A stretch of 64,000 nucleotides of DNA from contig OY970187.1 in the NCBI GenBank assembly GCA_963708165.1, positions 1,488,001 to 1,552,000 on the forward strand. Reading direction: 5' to 3'. The translations under genes and the position numbers were made by a program. The number at the start of each line of letters is the position of its first letter. The first letter of the stretch is position 1. The stretch comes from Rubricoccus sp963708165 (lineage in GTDB: Bacteria > Bacteroidota > Rhodothermia > Rhodothermales > Rubricoccaceae). Below, one piece after another: positions 53,829-61,794 of this stretch. Below the pieces are notes generated by a model. That model did no database searches. It was not told the origin of the DNA and was given only the letters and a program-made list of their open reading frames with translations.

Positions 53829-54720
53829 TTACAAAGGCACGCTCACGCCTGCGTGGAACGAGAAGTCATAGTCTGGGCCGCCTGCTAGCGGCACGCGCAC
53901 ACTCACAGATGGCCGGCCGCCACGGATCGGGTAGCTCACACTGACGAGACCACTCACCCAGGTCTCATCGAAAAAACGGTCGGTCCCGCCCTTGGGCTCG
54001 TAGCGACCGAGCGCTCCACCGGTCAGTGTGACCGCCCCCAGTTCGATGTCTGTGAGGAGCCTCGCCGTCGCAGCCCCGTTCGTTCTCGGTAGCGTGACCA
54101 GTTGATCGGGGCCGACACTGACGGTGACCTCACGGGTGGTGTACGAGAGGATGGGCGCGACTTCACCACGCAACCGGAGCCATGGCGCGAGATCGGCTTC
54201 GCCGCGAAGGGCGATCCTCGCCGAGACGACATCGACTTTGTAGGATTCGACGTTTTCGCGGTCGACGGCGAAGCCAACGTCCGAGACTGGCGACGTAAAA
54301 ATCCCGCTGCCTGTCGCCAGAGGCAGCCAGACCCCAGCTTCCACCTCTGCTCCTGCCAGAGGCTGAGCGATGCCTCCGATGTAGAGGTTTCCGAGGTCGT
54401 ATGACGACGATCCTGTGCCTGCACCCAGATCCTCTACACCGATCGTCCGGGATTGCACGTCGCGCACCGTGACAGGGCAGCGAGGCGACGACCGCGCTCC
54501 GCGCCCCGAGAGGGACGTACGCCGAGACCAGCGCTCCGTACGACGTCGCACGCCCGTCACGGACGAAGCTGCCATCGTCGTCTAACACCTCCACGTCGGC
54601 CGGGGGGCCGTACGACATGTCGAGGGAGACCGAGAACTCGGTGGCGGAGGGACGCCACGGCGTTTGCGCCTGGGCGCCAGAGGCGGACACGACGAGGAGG
54701 AAAAGCGCGAGGCGGCACAT
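53829..54720 (-). CDS. Secreted beta-barrel-like protein, paralogue 3 (one frameshift)
   Basis: About 296 aa; signal MCRLALFLLVVSASGAQA. First frame ends VPLGARSAVVASLP; the second, from ~54475, reads VTVRDVQSRTIGVEDLGAG, SYDLGNLYIGGIAQPLAGAE, VEAGVWLPLATGSGIF, LRGEVAPILSYTTREV, TLTGGALGRYEPKGG to FHAGVSVPL. An extra T at ~54475 explains the break. Function unknown; a C-terminal beta-strand suggests an outer-membrane barrel. Confidence 0.7.
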
Positions 54721-54775
54721 GCGGATCACAGAGCAGATCGAGGCCGCAATATCGCCTCTGGCGGGAGCCCAGTGC

Positions 54776-55957
54776 TCACCCGAACGACGTGCCCGCTCCG
54801 TCCCACGCGACGCCGAAGAACGCTGCGACCGTCGCCGCATGGTCCGCGAACGACTCGCGCGTGCCCACATCGCGTCCTCTGGCGGGAGCGTCTGCGCCAG
54901 AGGCGTCGAGCATGAGCACGGGCACGCGCTCGCGCGTGTGGTCGCTGCCGCGGTAGGTCGGATCGTTGCCGTGGTCGGCGGTGAGAAGCAGGCGGGCGCC
55001 GGGCGGAAGCGCGGCTTCGAGGCCGGGCAGGGCGGCGTCGAAGGACTGGAGCGCGGCGGCGTAGCCCTCGGGGTCTCGGCGGTGGCCGTAGAGTTCGTCG
55101 AAGTCCACCAGGTTGGTCCAGACAAACGTGGGCTCGCCAGAGGCGGCGGCCTCCGCAATGGCCTCCAGCGTTTTCGCGATGCCGTCGGCGTTGCCCGCGG
55201 TCTTGGTTTCCACGTCCACGCCCTGCCCGCCGAAGAGCGCGCTGATCTTGCCGACGGCGACGGTCTTGACGCCAGAGGCCTGCAACGCGTCGAGGACTGT
55301 CGCCTCTGGCGGCAGCAGCGAGTAGTCCTTGCGCGCCTCGGAGATGCGCGTGTACGCGCCGGGCGCACCTTCGAAGGGCCGCGCGATCACGCGCCCGACG
55401 GCGTGCTCGCCCACGCAGACCTCGCGCCGCGCCACCTCGCACATCGCGTACAGCTCCGCCAGAGGCGTCGTCCCGGTATGCGCCGCGATCTGAAAAACGC
55501 TGTCGCCGGACGTGTACACGATGGGCTGGCCTGTGGCCTGATGCTGCTCGCCCAGTTCGGCGATGATCTGCGTGCCGCTGGCGGGCACGTTGCCCAAGAC
55601 GCCTCTGGCGCCAGAGGCGGCGCAGAACGCCTCGATGACGTGGGGCGGGAAGCCGTCGGGGTAGGTCGGGAACGGTGTGTCGAGCACGAGCCCCGCGAGC
55701 GCCCAGTGGCCCGTCGTGGAGTCTTTGCCCGCCGCGCGCTCGGTCAGGCGCCCCCACGAGGCCTGGGGTGCCGCGACGGGCTCGACGCCCGCCAGAGGCG
55801 CGATGCGGCCCAGCCCGAGCCGCGCCAGGTTGGGCAGGCGCGGGCGCTGCGTCTCGCAGACGTGCCCCAGCGTGTCGGAGCCCGCGTCGCCGTAGGCCTC
55901 GGCATCCGGCCCGTCGCCGACACCTGCGCCGTCGAGGATGATGGTGACGAACAGCAT
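54776..55957 (-). CDS. deoB: Phosphopentomutase
   Basis: 393 aa, intact. Alkaline-phosphatase superfamily: VTIILDGAGVGDGPDAEAYG with the metal Asp, GKDSTTGHWALAG (phospho-acceptor Thr region), YTSGDSVFQIAAH, NLVDFDELYGHRRDPEGYA, LLTADHGNDPTYRGSDHTRE and PVLMLDASG. Interconverts (deoxy)ribose 1- and 5-phosphate in nucleoside salvage. No other deo genes are adjacent. Confidence 0.94.
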   Translation of the reverse strand: MLFVTIILDGAGVGDGPDAEAYGDAGSDTLGHVCETQRPRLPNLARLGLGRIAPLAGVEPVAAPQASWGRLTERAAGKDSTTGHWALAGLVLDTPFPTYPDGFPPHVIEAFCAASGARGVLGNVPASGTQIIAELGEQHQATGQPIVYTSGDSVFQIAAHTGTTPLAELYAMCEVARREVCVGEHAVGRVIARPFEGAPGAYTRISEARKDYSLLPPEATVLDALQASGVKTVAVGKISALFGGQGVDVETKTAGNADGIAKTLEAIAEAAASGEPTFVWTNLVDFDELYGHRRDPEGYAAALQSFDAALPGLEAALPPGARLLLTADHGNDPTYRGSDHTRERVPVLMLDASGADAPARGRDVGTRESFADHAATVAAFFGVAWDGAGTSFG

Positions 55958-56136
55958 GGGCGTGGGGACTAGAAGGTGCGTGGGCCCAGCCTCTGGCGCC
56001 AGAGACACGATCCGGACAGAGGCCCGAGGCTAGGAGTCATGGTTCGCGCAGGGTGAGAGAGGCGTTCCCTTGTCCGCGCACATCCGACCGCTTCGCCAGG
56101 GGCTCAAGAGCGCGCCAGAGGCGCGCGTCTCGGCAC

Positions 56137-57465
56137 TCAGTCCGAGATCACGTAGGTATCGTTGCTCGTGTACGTCTGGTGCAGCGCCTGCAGCGCGTCC
56201 TGGCGCAGCATGGAGGGCGTGACGTGCCGCGGCCCGTAGACCGCGATGCCGATCCGCACCGGCGCACCGCCGCGCGTGAGCGCGCGCACCCACGCCTCCG
56301 CGCCCGGCCGCTTGACCTCGCACAGCGCGCCGAGCACACCTTCTCCCATCGAGACGACCTCGCGCGTGCCCGACGTTTCGAGCAGCCTCTGGTGGAGCGC
56401 GGCCATGTGCGCGTCGACCTCATCGGGCTCGCCTTCCAGAATCTCCTCGGCGTTGTGCGGAATCACGACCGCGAGAGAAAGCTCACGCCCCTGATCGCGC
56501 GCGGCGGCGATCTCGCGTTCGATGCGTGCCATCGCGGCGTCTAGGGGGTCGCCAGAGGCAGACTCGGCGGGCGCGTCCTCGGGGAGGTCGAGCACGCGGG
56601 CGGCCAAGTCGGCGTAGGCGGCGATGAGGGTCTCGCCGCGCGAGGTCAGGGGCGCGTCGTGGGTGACATCGACCACCAAGCACGGCGCGCCGGGGGCCGC
56701 GCGAAGCGACCGCACGGCGGTCTCGGCCACATCGGTCATGCCCGGCAGGAGCCCGGCTTCGTCGCCGCCCAGCACCACCGTCTCTAGGCCTGTCGGCACG
56801 TCCGCCAGAAGCCGCGCGTCGCGCTCCGAGATCTCGCGCGCGCCCGCATTGGCGTGGATCGCGGCGCTCGCAGCACCAGCGGCGGCGAGCACGACGTAGC
56901 CCCGCTCGGAGGGCCGCAGGATCGCGGCGGAGCCGCCGGTGACGTCCACGAGCGAGCGCAGCAGAGCGCCCGCGCCAGAGGCGCCGTCGTCCCACCACTC
57001 GGGGCGGGAGCGCATGGGTCGCGCGGATTCTAGAGGAGAGAGGGGCGGACTCGTCGGCACGGGAGCGGGAGGGTCGGAAGGGAAGTCGTCGGCGCCAGAG
57101 GCGGGCGGCGCTGGTGTTGGCGTCGCGCGGTCAGCCGAGGCGCGGTCAGCCGAGGCGCGGTCAGCCGAGGCGCGCTCGGCACGCGGCACGTCGGCCTCTG
57201 GCGTGGACGCGCGGGCGCCAGAGGCGGGCGTGGCCTGAACCGTGGGCACCGGCGCGATGGTGAGAGGCGCCGGGCTCTCGGGCACGCGCTCGGCGACGCG
57301 CACCTCCGAGATGCCGAGCGACGTTTTGTCCCACGCCGCGAGCCGGTCGGCTTCCTCCTGGCCCCACCGGTCGGCCTTGCGCTGGCGCGCGCGCCACCAC
57401 GTCACCAGCAGCACGGAGCCACCGGCGACGAGCGAGAACAGAAGAAGCCAGAGGAAGACCTGCAT
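56137..57465 (-). CDS. Membrane protein with GAF-like and degenerate GGDEF-like domains
   Basis: 442 aa. One N-terminal helix (FLWLLLFSLVAGGSVLLVTW), a ~120-residue Ala/Pro-rich linker with a 15-base tandem repeat (RASAD x3, 57133-57175), a GAF-like region (~165-300: LRSLVDVTGGSAAILRPSER), and a C-terminal domain with the diguanylate-cyclase outline: DAAMARIEREIAAARDQGRE, MGEGVLGALCEVKR in the GGDEF place, VRIGIAVYGPRHVTPSML-DALQALHQ. The GGDEF signature itself is gone, so it is not expected to make c-di-GMP. Role unknown; possibly a sensor or scaffold. Confidence 0.6.
   Translation of the reverse strand: MQVFLWLLLFSLVAGGSVLLVTWWRARQRKADRWGQEEADRLAAWDKTSLGISEVRVAERVPESPAPLTIAPVPTVQATPASGARASTPEADVPRAERASADRASADRASADRATPTPAPPASGADDFPSDPPAPVPTSPPLSPLESARPMRSRPEWWDDGASGAGALLRSLVDVTGGSAAILRPSERGYVVLAAAGAASAAIHANAGAREISERDARLLADVPTGLETVVLGGDEAGLLPGMTDVAETAVRSLRAAPGAPCLVVDVTHDAPLTSRGETLIAAYADLAARVLDLPEDAPAESASGDPLDAAMARIEREIAAARDQGRELSLAVVIPHNAEEILEGEPDEVDAHMAALHQRLLETSGTREVVSMGEGVLGALCEVKRPGAEAWVRALTRGGAPVRIGIAVYGPRHVTPSMLRQDALQALHQTYTSNDTYVISD
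57133..57180. repeat. 15-bp tandem repeat, three copies
   Basis: CGGTCAGCCGAGGCG repeated three times, encoding RASAD on the minus strand, within the linker of the GGDEF-like protein. Confidence 0.85.
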
Positions 57466-57612
57466 GGCGGCAGCGAGCGGGGAAGGAGTCGCAATCGTGT
57501 GGACCGGCAGAGCGTCTGTCGGACGCGCGCAATCTAGTGACGCGCGCCCGGCGTACTCGTCTGCCGAGCGCCAGATCACGCTAGCTTCGCCCTCCTCTTC
57601 CCACCGCACCCG

Positions 57613-57945
57613 ATGGACACGTATTACAAGCCCGAGCACCTGCCCCGCTTCCCCGAGATCGCCGAGGGCTCCAAGCCTCTGGCGGATGCCTTTTTCTCGT
57701 ACTACGGCAAGGTGTTCGAGGACGGTGCGCTAACGGCCCGCGAGAAGGCCCTGATCGCCCTCGCCGTGGCGCACACGGTACAGTGCCCATACTGCATCGA
57801 CGCGTACACGCAGGATTCTCTCGCCAAGGGCTCCGACCTGGAGCAGATGACCGAGGCGATCCACGTGGCGACGGCCATCCGCGGTGGCGCGAGCCTGGTG
57901 CACGGCCTCCAGATGCTCGACGGCGTCAAGGCGCAGACGATGTAG
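57613..57945 (+). CDS. Arsenosugar-associated AhpD/CMD-type peroxidase-like protein
   Basis: 110 aa. Carboxymuconolactone-decarboxylase/AhpD fold with the redox motif VQCPYCIDAYTQDSLAKG (CxxC-x3-Y) and MTEAIHVATAIRGGASLVHG. This subfamily is found beside arsS and is named for arsenosugar biosynthesis; its reaction is not established. It lies 73 bases before arsS in the same direction. Confidence 0.87.
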   Translation: MDTYYKPEHLPRFPEIAEGSKPLADAFFSYYGKVFEDGALTAREKALIALAVAHTVQCPYCIDAYTQDSLAKGSDLEQMTEAIHVATAIRGGASLVHGLQMLDGVKAQTM

Positions 57946-58018
57946 CACGTCGGACAAATCCCGACATCTCTGTACGACTTTCCGCGCCGCCTCTGGCGCC
58001 AGACCGACGACTTCCCGC

Positions 58019-59320
58019 ATGTCCACGCTTCCCAGCGACCGCCCGATCCCGACCGCCACGACCACGCCAGAGGCGCGACACGCCAGGGCGCAACCCGCCG
58101 GGGCGCAACCCGCTGGGGCGCGACACGCCGGAGCCTCTGGCGACGGCGCCTCTGGCGGACTCTCCTCCGGCGACGGTGGCGCGATCTCGCTGCCTGTTCT
58201 CTCGGCCGAGCTCATCGCGTCGGTGCAGGACGGCCCCAAGCGCACGTCCAGCCTGTACGGCCGCCGCACGGCGCTCGCCGCGCCAGAGGCGCAAATCGCG
58301 GCGCTCGACGCCGTGCCTCTGGCGGCAGGGCCGACGGGCACGGGCTCGTTCCACCGCGACCTGATGGAAGTCGGCTGGACCCGCGGCATCCAACCCGCGC
58401 CGCTGGAGATCTTCCAGATCAACATCGGCAAGCTGTGCAACATGACGTGCATGCACTGCCACGTGGATAGCGGCCCGGACCGCGTACAGGAGAACATGGA
58501 CCGCGAGGCCGTCGACGCCTGTCTCCGAGCCATCGACCACATCCAGGCCCACCCAGACGGCGCGAGCCTCCACACCGTCGACCTGACCGGCGGCGCGCCG
58601 GAGCTCAACCCGCACTTCGAGTACCTGGTCGACGAATGCGTCGCCAGAGGCTTGCACGTCATCGACCGCTGCAACCTGACCATTCTGCGCGTCAAACGCT
58701 ACCAGCACCTGCCCGAGTGGTTCGCCGCCAGAGGCGTCGAGGTGGCCTGCTCGCTGCCGCACTATCGCAAGATGGGCACGGACGCCCAGCGCGGCGATGG
58801 CACATACGGCAAGAGCATCGAGGCGCTGAAGATGCTCAACGCGGCAGGCTATGGCCAGGGCGACCCGAAGCGCGTGCTGACGCTCGTCACCAACCCCGTC
58901 GGCAGCTTTCTCGCGGGCAACCAGGAATCGCTGGAGGGCGAGTGGAAGGTGGCGCTGCAGCGCAACCACGGCGTGCAGTTCGACCGCCTCTTCGCGCTCA
59001 ACAACGTGCCCATGAGCCGCTTTCTGGAATGGCTTATCGAGAAGGGCCAGTTGGAGGGCTACATGGAGAAGCTTCTGGCGGCCTACAACCCCGGCACCAT
59101 CGACGGGCTGATGTGCCGCAACACGGTCTCAGTCGGCTGGGACGGCAAGATCTACGACTGCGACTTCAACCAGCAGCTGGAGATGGACGCGGCGGTGCCG
59201 TTCGCGCACGTCGGCGACTTCGACCTGGGCGCGTGGCAGACACGGACCGTCCGCACCGAGCGCCACTGCTACGGCTGCACCGCGGGCGCAGGCTCCTCGT
59301 GCGGCGGCGCGACGGCGTAG
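58019..59320 (+). CDS. arsS: Radical SAM arsenosugar biosynthesis protein ArsS
   Basis: 433 aa. The [4Fe-4S] motif CNMTCMHC is at residues 140-147. Further: VDLTGGAPELNPHFEYLVDE, HVIDRCNLTIL, SLPHYRKMGTDAQRGDGTYG, LTLVTNPVGSFLAGNQESLE, MCRNTVSVGWDGKIYDCDFN (auxiliary cluster Cys) and CYGCTAGAGSSCGG at the end. ArsS transfers the 5'-deoxyadenosyl group to dimethylarsenite, the first committed step to arsenosugars. The N-terminal ~70 residues are a low-complexity stretch with tandem QPAGAQPAGARHAGAS units not expected in the family; the start may be later. Stop abuts an 18-bp palindrome. Confidence 0.92.
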   Translation: MSTLPSDRPIPTATTTPEARHARAQPAGAQPAGARHAGASGDGASGGLSSGDGGAISLPVLSAELIASVQDGPKRTSSLYGRRTALAAPEAQIAALDAVPLAAGPTGTGSFHRDLMEVGWTRGIQPAPLEIFQINIGKLCNMTCMHCHVDSGPDRVQENMDREAVDACLRAIDHIQAHPDGASLHTVDLTGGAPELNPHFEYLVDECVARGLHVIDRCNLTILRVKRYQHLPEWFAARGVEVACSLPHYRKMGTDAQRGDGTYGKSIEALKMLNAAGYGQGDPKRVLTLVTNPVGSFLAGNQESLEGEWKVALQRNHGVQFDRLFALNNVPMSRFLEWLIEKGQLEGYMEKLLAAYNPGTIDGLMCRNTVSVGWDGKIYDCDFNQQLEMDAAVPFAHVGDFDLGAWQTRTVRTERHCYGCTAGAGSSCGGATA

Positions 59321-59337
59321 CCTCTGGCGCCAGAGGC
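59320..59337. repeat. 18-bp palindrome on the arsS stop codon
   Basis: The final G of arsS TAG begins GCCTCTGGCGCCAGAGGC. Confidence 0.9.
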
Positions 59338-59372
59338 TACGTGCGTGTAGGCTTGGGTGCGTCAAACATCCG

Positions 59373-59765
59373 ATGTCTATGCATCTCCAGACACCTTGCC
59401 AAGCCTGCAGGCATACAATCCCGATTCGTCCTGCAGTCAAAAGCCGCCTCGTACTATCTCGCAGCAAGGGACGCACGTTCCGCGAGGCGTGCCCAAAGTG
59501 TGGGGCAGCCGAGACCTACCATGTCGACGACGTTGTCGCGACGAGCGACAAAACGGATGCCCGAGCGCTTTTGGTAGGAGCCGCCGTCGCTCTGATCGCG
59601 AGCGTACTTCTCTGGGACTTCGGGTGGGTGGCGTCGCTTCCGTTTCTGATCGGCGTAGGCATCTACACGGCGTGGACGCAAGGGGCTTCGGCAAAAGCAC
59701 AAGCGTTCAACGGGTACAAAGTGGGCCGCGGAACCAAGGCCTCTGGCGCTAAACGTCGCGGCTAG
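59373..59765 (+). CDS. Small membrane protein with zinc-ribbon-like Cys pairs
   Basis: 130 aa: two CxxC motifs (TPCQACRHT near 10, EACPKCGAAE near 40), then two hydrophobic segments (LLVGAAVALIASVLLWDFGW; SLPFLIGVGIYTAW). The Cys pairs could bind zinc. No family recognised. Confidence 0.65.
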   Translation: MSMHLQTPCQACRHTIPIRPAVKSRLVLSRSKGRTFREACPKCGAAETYHVDDVVATSDKTDARALLVGAAVALIASVLLWDFGWVASLPFLIGVGIYTAWTQGASAKAQAFNGYKVGRGTKASGAKRRG

Positions 59766-59790
59766 GAAAGAGGCCTCTGCCGCCAGAGGC

Positions 59791-60720
59791 TCACACCGCG
59801 CCGTGCGCCTCCGCCCATTCCTGAAGCGCCTCGCGGGCCTCTGGCGCGAGATCTGGGACCGTGACGGCGACTTCCACGAACAGATCGCCGCGGCCCTTGG
59901 CAGTTTTGACGCCCTGCCCGCGCAGGCGGAACGAGGCGCCGGGCTGCGTGCCCGCCGGGATCTTGACGCTCACCTTCTGCCCGTACGGCGTCTCGATGCG
60001 ACGCTTCGTGCCCAGCATGGCGTCGACTGCGCTCACGGCCTCGGTCACGCGCAGGTCGTCCTTCTCGCGCGAGAACCGCGGGTGGTCCTCCACCTCGAAC
60101 GTGATAAACAGGTCGCCTCTGGCGCCAGAGGCGCCCGTGTCGCCGCGGCCCTTGAGGCGGATCTTGGTGCCGCCTCGCACGCCCTCAGGGATGGTGATGC
60201 GCAGCGTCTCGCCGCCGGGCACCGTGATCTTCGACGGGCCGCCATCGAGCGCTTCCTGAAACGAGAGCGTCATCGTCGCGTCGATGTCGCGGCCGGGCGC
60301 GGGGCTACGGGCGCCAGAGGACGCGCCGGGCCGCGGGCCGCCGCCTGCGCCGCCAAACATCTGGCTAAAGATGTCGCCCAGGCCGTCGGCGCCGAAGACC
60401 TCGGCCTCTGGCGCCGGCCGCCAGCGGCTACCGCCGTCGTAGGGCTGGCCGCCGCTACCGAAGGGGGCTCCAAAGGGGGCACCGCCGCGAGCGCCGAACG
60501 GGTTGCGGCGCGACGCGTCGTAGGCCTTCCGCTTTGCCGCGTCGCCCACCACGTCGTAGGCAGACTGGATCTCCTTGAACCGGTTTTCCGCCGCGCTGTC
60601 GCCGTCGTTGCGGTCGGGGTGGTACGTCTGCGCGAGGGCGCGGTAGGCTTTTTTGACCTCTTTCTGGGAGGCGCTCTCGCTGACACCGAGCGTGGCGTAG
60701 TGGTCGGGAAGGGGCGGCAT
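59791..60720 (-). CDS. DnaJ/CbpA-type co-chaperone
   Basis: 309 aa. J-domain residues 1-70 with the essential HPD in AQTYHPDRNDGDSAAENRFK; Gly/Phe-rich linker (PFGARGGAPFGAPFGSGG); two C-terminal DnaJ beta domains (DIDATMTLSFQEALDGG, LRITIPEGVRGGTKIRLKGR, VSVKIPAGTQPGASFRLRGQ). No zinc-finger domain, so it is the CbpA/type II class working with DnaK. Confidence 0.92.
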   Translation of the reverse strand: MPPLPDHYATLGVSESASQKEVKKAYRALAQTYHPDRNDGDSAAENRFKEIQSAYDVVGDAAKRKAYDASRRNPFGARGGAPFGAPFGSGGQPYDGGSRWRPAPEAEVFGADGLGDIFSQMFGGAGGGPRPGASSGARSPAPGRDIDATMTLSFQEALDGGPSKITVPGGETLRITIPEGVRGGTKIRLKGRGDTGASGARGDLFITFEVEDHPRFSREKDDLRVTEAVSAVDAMLGTKRRIETPYGQKVSVKIPAGTQPGASFRLRGQGVKTAKGRGDLFVEVAVTVPDLAPEAREALQEWAEAHGAV

Positions 60721-60993
60721 GAAGGGGTGGGCGTTCGGCCCTCTTACCCCGACCGCCCCCCCGAGCGTTCCCGCCAGAGGCGAGGCCGGGCGTGACGGCG
60801 CACGGCACCGGGGCGGTGGCCTCTGGCGGAGTGCGCGGCTCGGCGATAGCACCACCAGCGGACGTGCCTCGAGAGTGCGAGTGGGCAGCGCCTCAGGAGA
60901 TCCGCGCGAGCGGCGTGGGGGCAACCCGGAGAGTCGCCAGAGGCCGGAACTGCTAGAGATTCCGCTCGGTAGCGCAGTCTCCCCTCTCCCCCT

Positions 60994-61728
60994 ATGTACA
61001 TGGCTCAGATGTGGTATTGGATCGGGCTCGCGGCAATGGCCGTCGGCTCCGTCATTTTTGGCGTGGCGGCGGCGCGCGCGCCCGAGCGGCGCTGGCAGAT
61101 TCTCTGGACGCTCTACTTCTTTATCTGCCTCATCGCGGCAGTCCTCTACCTCGTCATGGCGACGGGCTTCGGCTCCTACGTCTCCGCCGACGGCACCAAG
61201 ACGACCTGGGTACGCTACATCACGTGGTTTACGTCCACGCCGCTGCTGCTGCTCGCGCTGACGTACCTCGGGCGAAGCTCGCTGCCCCTTGTGGCGTCTC
61301 TTCTGGGCGCCAACGCGTTCATGATCGCGACGGGCTTTGTGGCGACCATCCTTCCCGAGGACGCCCTCAGCCTCACGTGGTGGGCGATCTCGACGGGTGC
61401 GTACATCGCCATCGCGTGGGCGTTTATTAGCCGGTACAAGCGCGAGGCGCGCGCCGCGATGCCGTCCTCTGGCGCCGTCTTCGACCGCATCGTGGCGGTG
61501 CACTTGGTGCTGTGGACGGCCTACCCCATCGTGTGGCTGCTCTCGCCCGAGGGCCTCGACCTCGTGGGCGACGGCATGGAGGCGATGCTGTTCACGATCC
61601 TCGACGTGGCCGCCAAGGTCGGCTTCGGGTTCCTGGCCGCCAACTCGCTGCGGCAGATCGAGAAAAACGGCGAGGCCGGCGTGTTCGCGCCGGGCACGGC
61701 CGTTGCTCCCGCGATGCCCGTCGCGTAG
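60994..61728 (+). CDS. Microbial rhodopsin with TSA motif, halorhodopsin-type chloride pump
   Basis: 244 aa, seven helices. Helix C reads RYITWFTSTPLLLLAL: the positions equivalent to bacteriorhodopsin Asp85, Thr89 and Asp96 are Thr77, Ser81 and Ala88 (TSA), the haloarchaeal halorhodopsin motif for inward chloride pumping, not DTD/DTE (proton) or NDQ (sodium). Retinal Schiff-base Lys208 is in ILDVAAKVGFGF, with Asp204 as the second counter-ion. No carotene dioxygenase (blh) or crt gene is adjacent. From memory a pump of this type was described from Rubricoccus marinus. The transcript ends in a repeat-built terminator. Confidence 0.93.
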   Translation: MYMAQMWYWIGLAAMAVGSVIFGVAAARAPERRWQILWTLYFFICLIAAVLYLVMATGFGSYVSADGTKTTWVRYITWFTSTPLLLLALTYLGRSSLPLVASLLGANAFMIATGFVATILPEDALSLTWWAISTGAYIAIAWAFISRYKREARAAMPSSGAVFDRIVAVHLVLWTAYPIVWLLSPEGLDLVGDGMEAMLFTILDVAAKVGFGFLAANSLRQIEKNGEAGVFAPGTAVAPAMPVA

Positions 61729-61756
61729 CACGGCGACACGCTCGCAACGGCACAAC

Positions 61757-61794
61757 CGCCGGGCCTCTGGCGCCAGAGGCCCGGCGTTCGTTTT
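61757..61794 (+). terminator. Intrinsic terminator built on the iterated palindrome
   Basis: A 30-base perfect palindrome, arms CGCCGGGCCTCTGGC and GCCAGAGGCCCGGCG, followed by TTCG and TTTT. The core is the window-wide 18-mer. It ends the rhodopsin transcript, just before the convergent peroxiredoxin gene's stop. Confidence 0.85.

Noticed and set aside
56137..57465. Active diguanylate cyclase
   Set aside because: The GGDEF signature and its metal-binding residues are absent although the domain outline remains.
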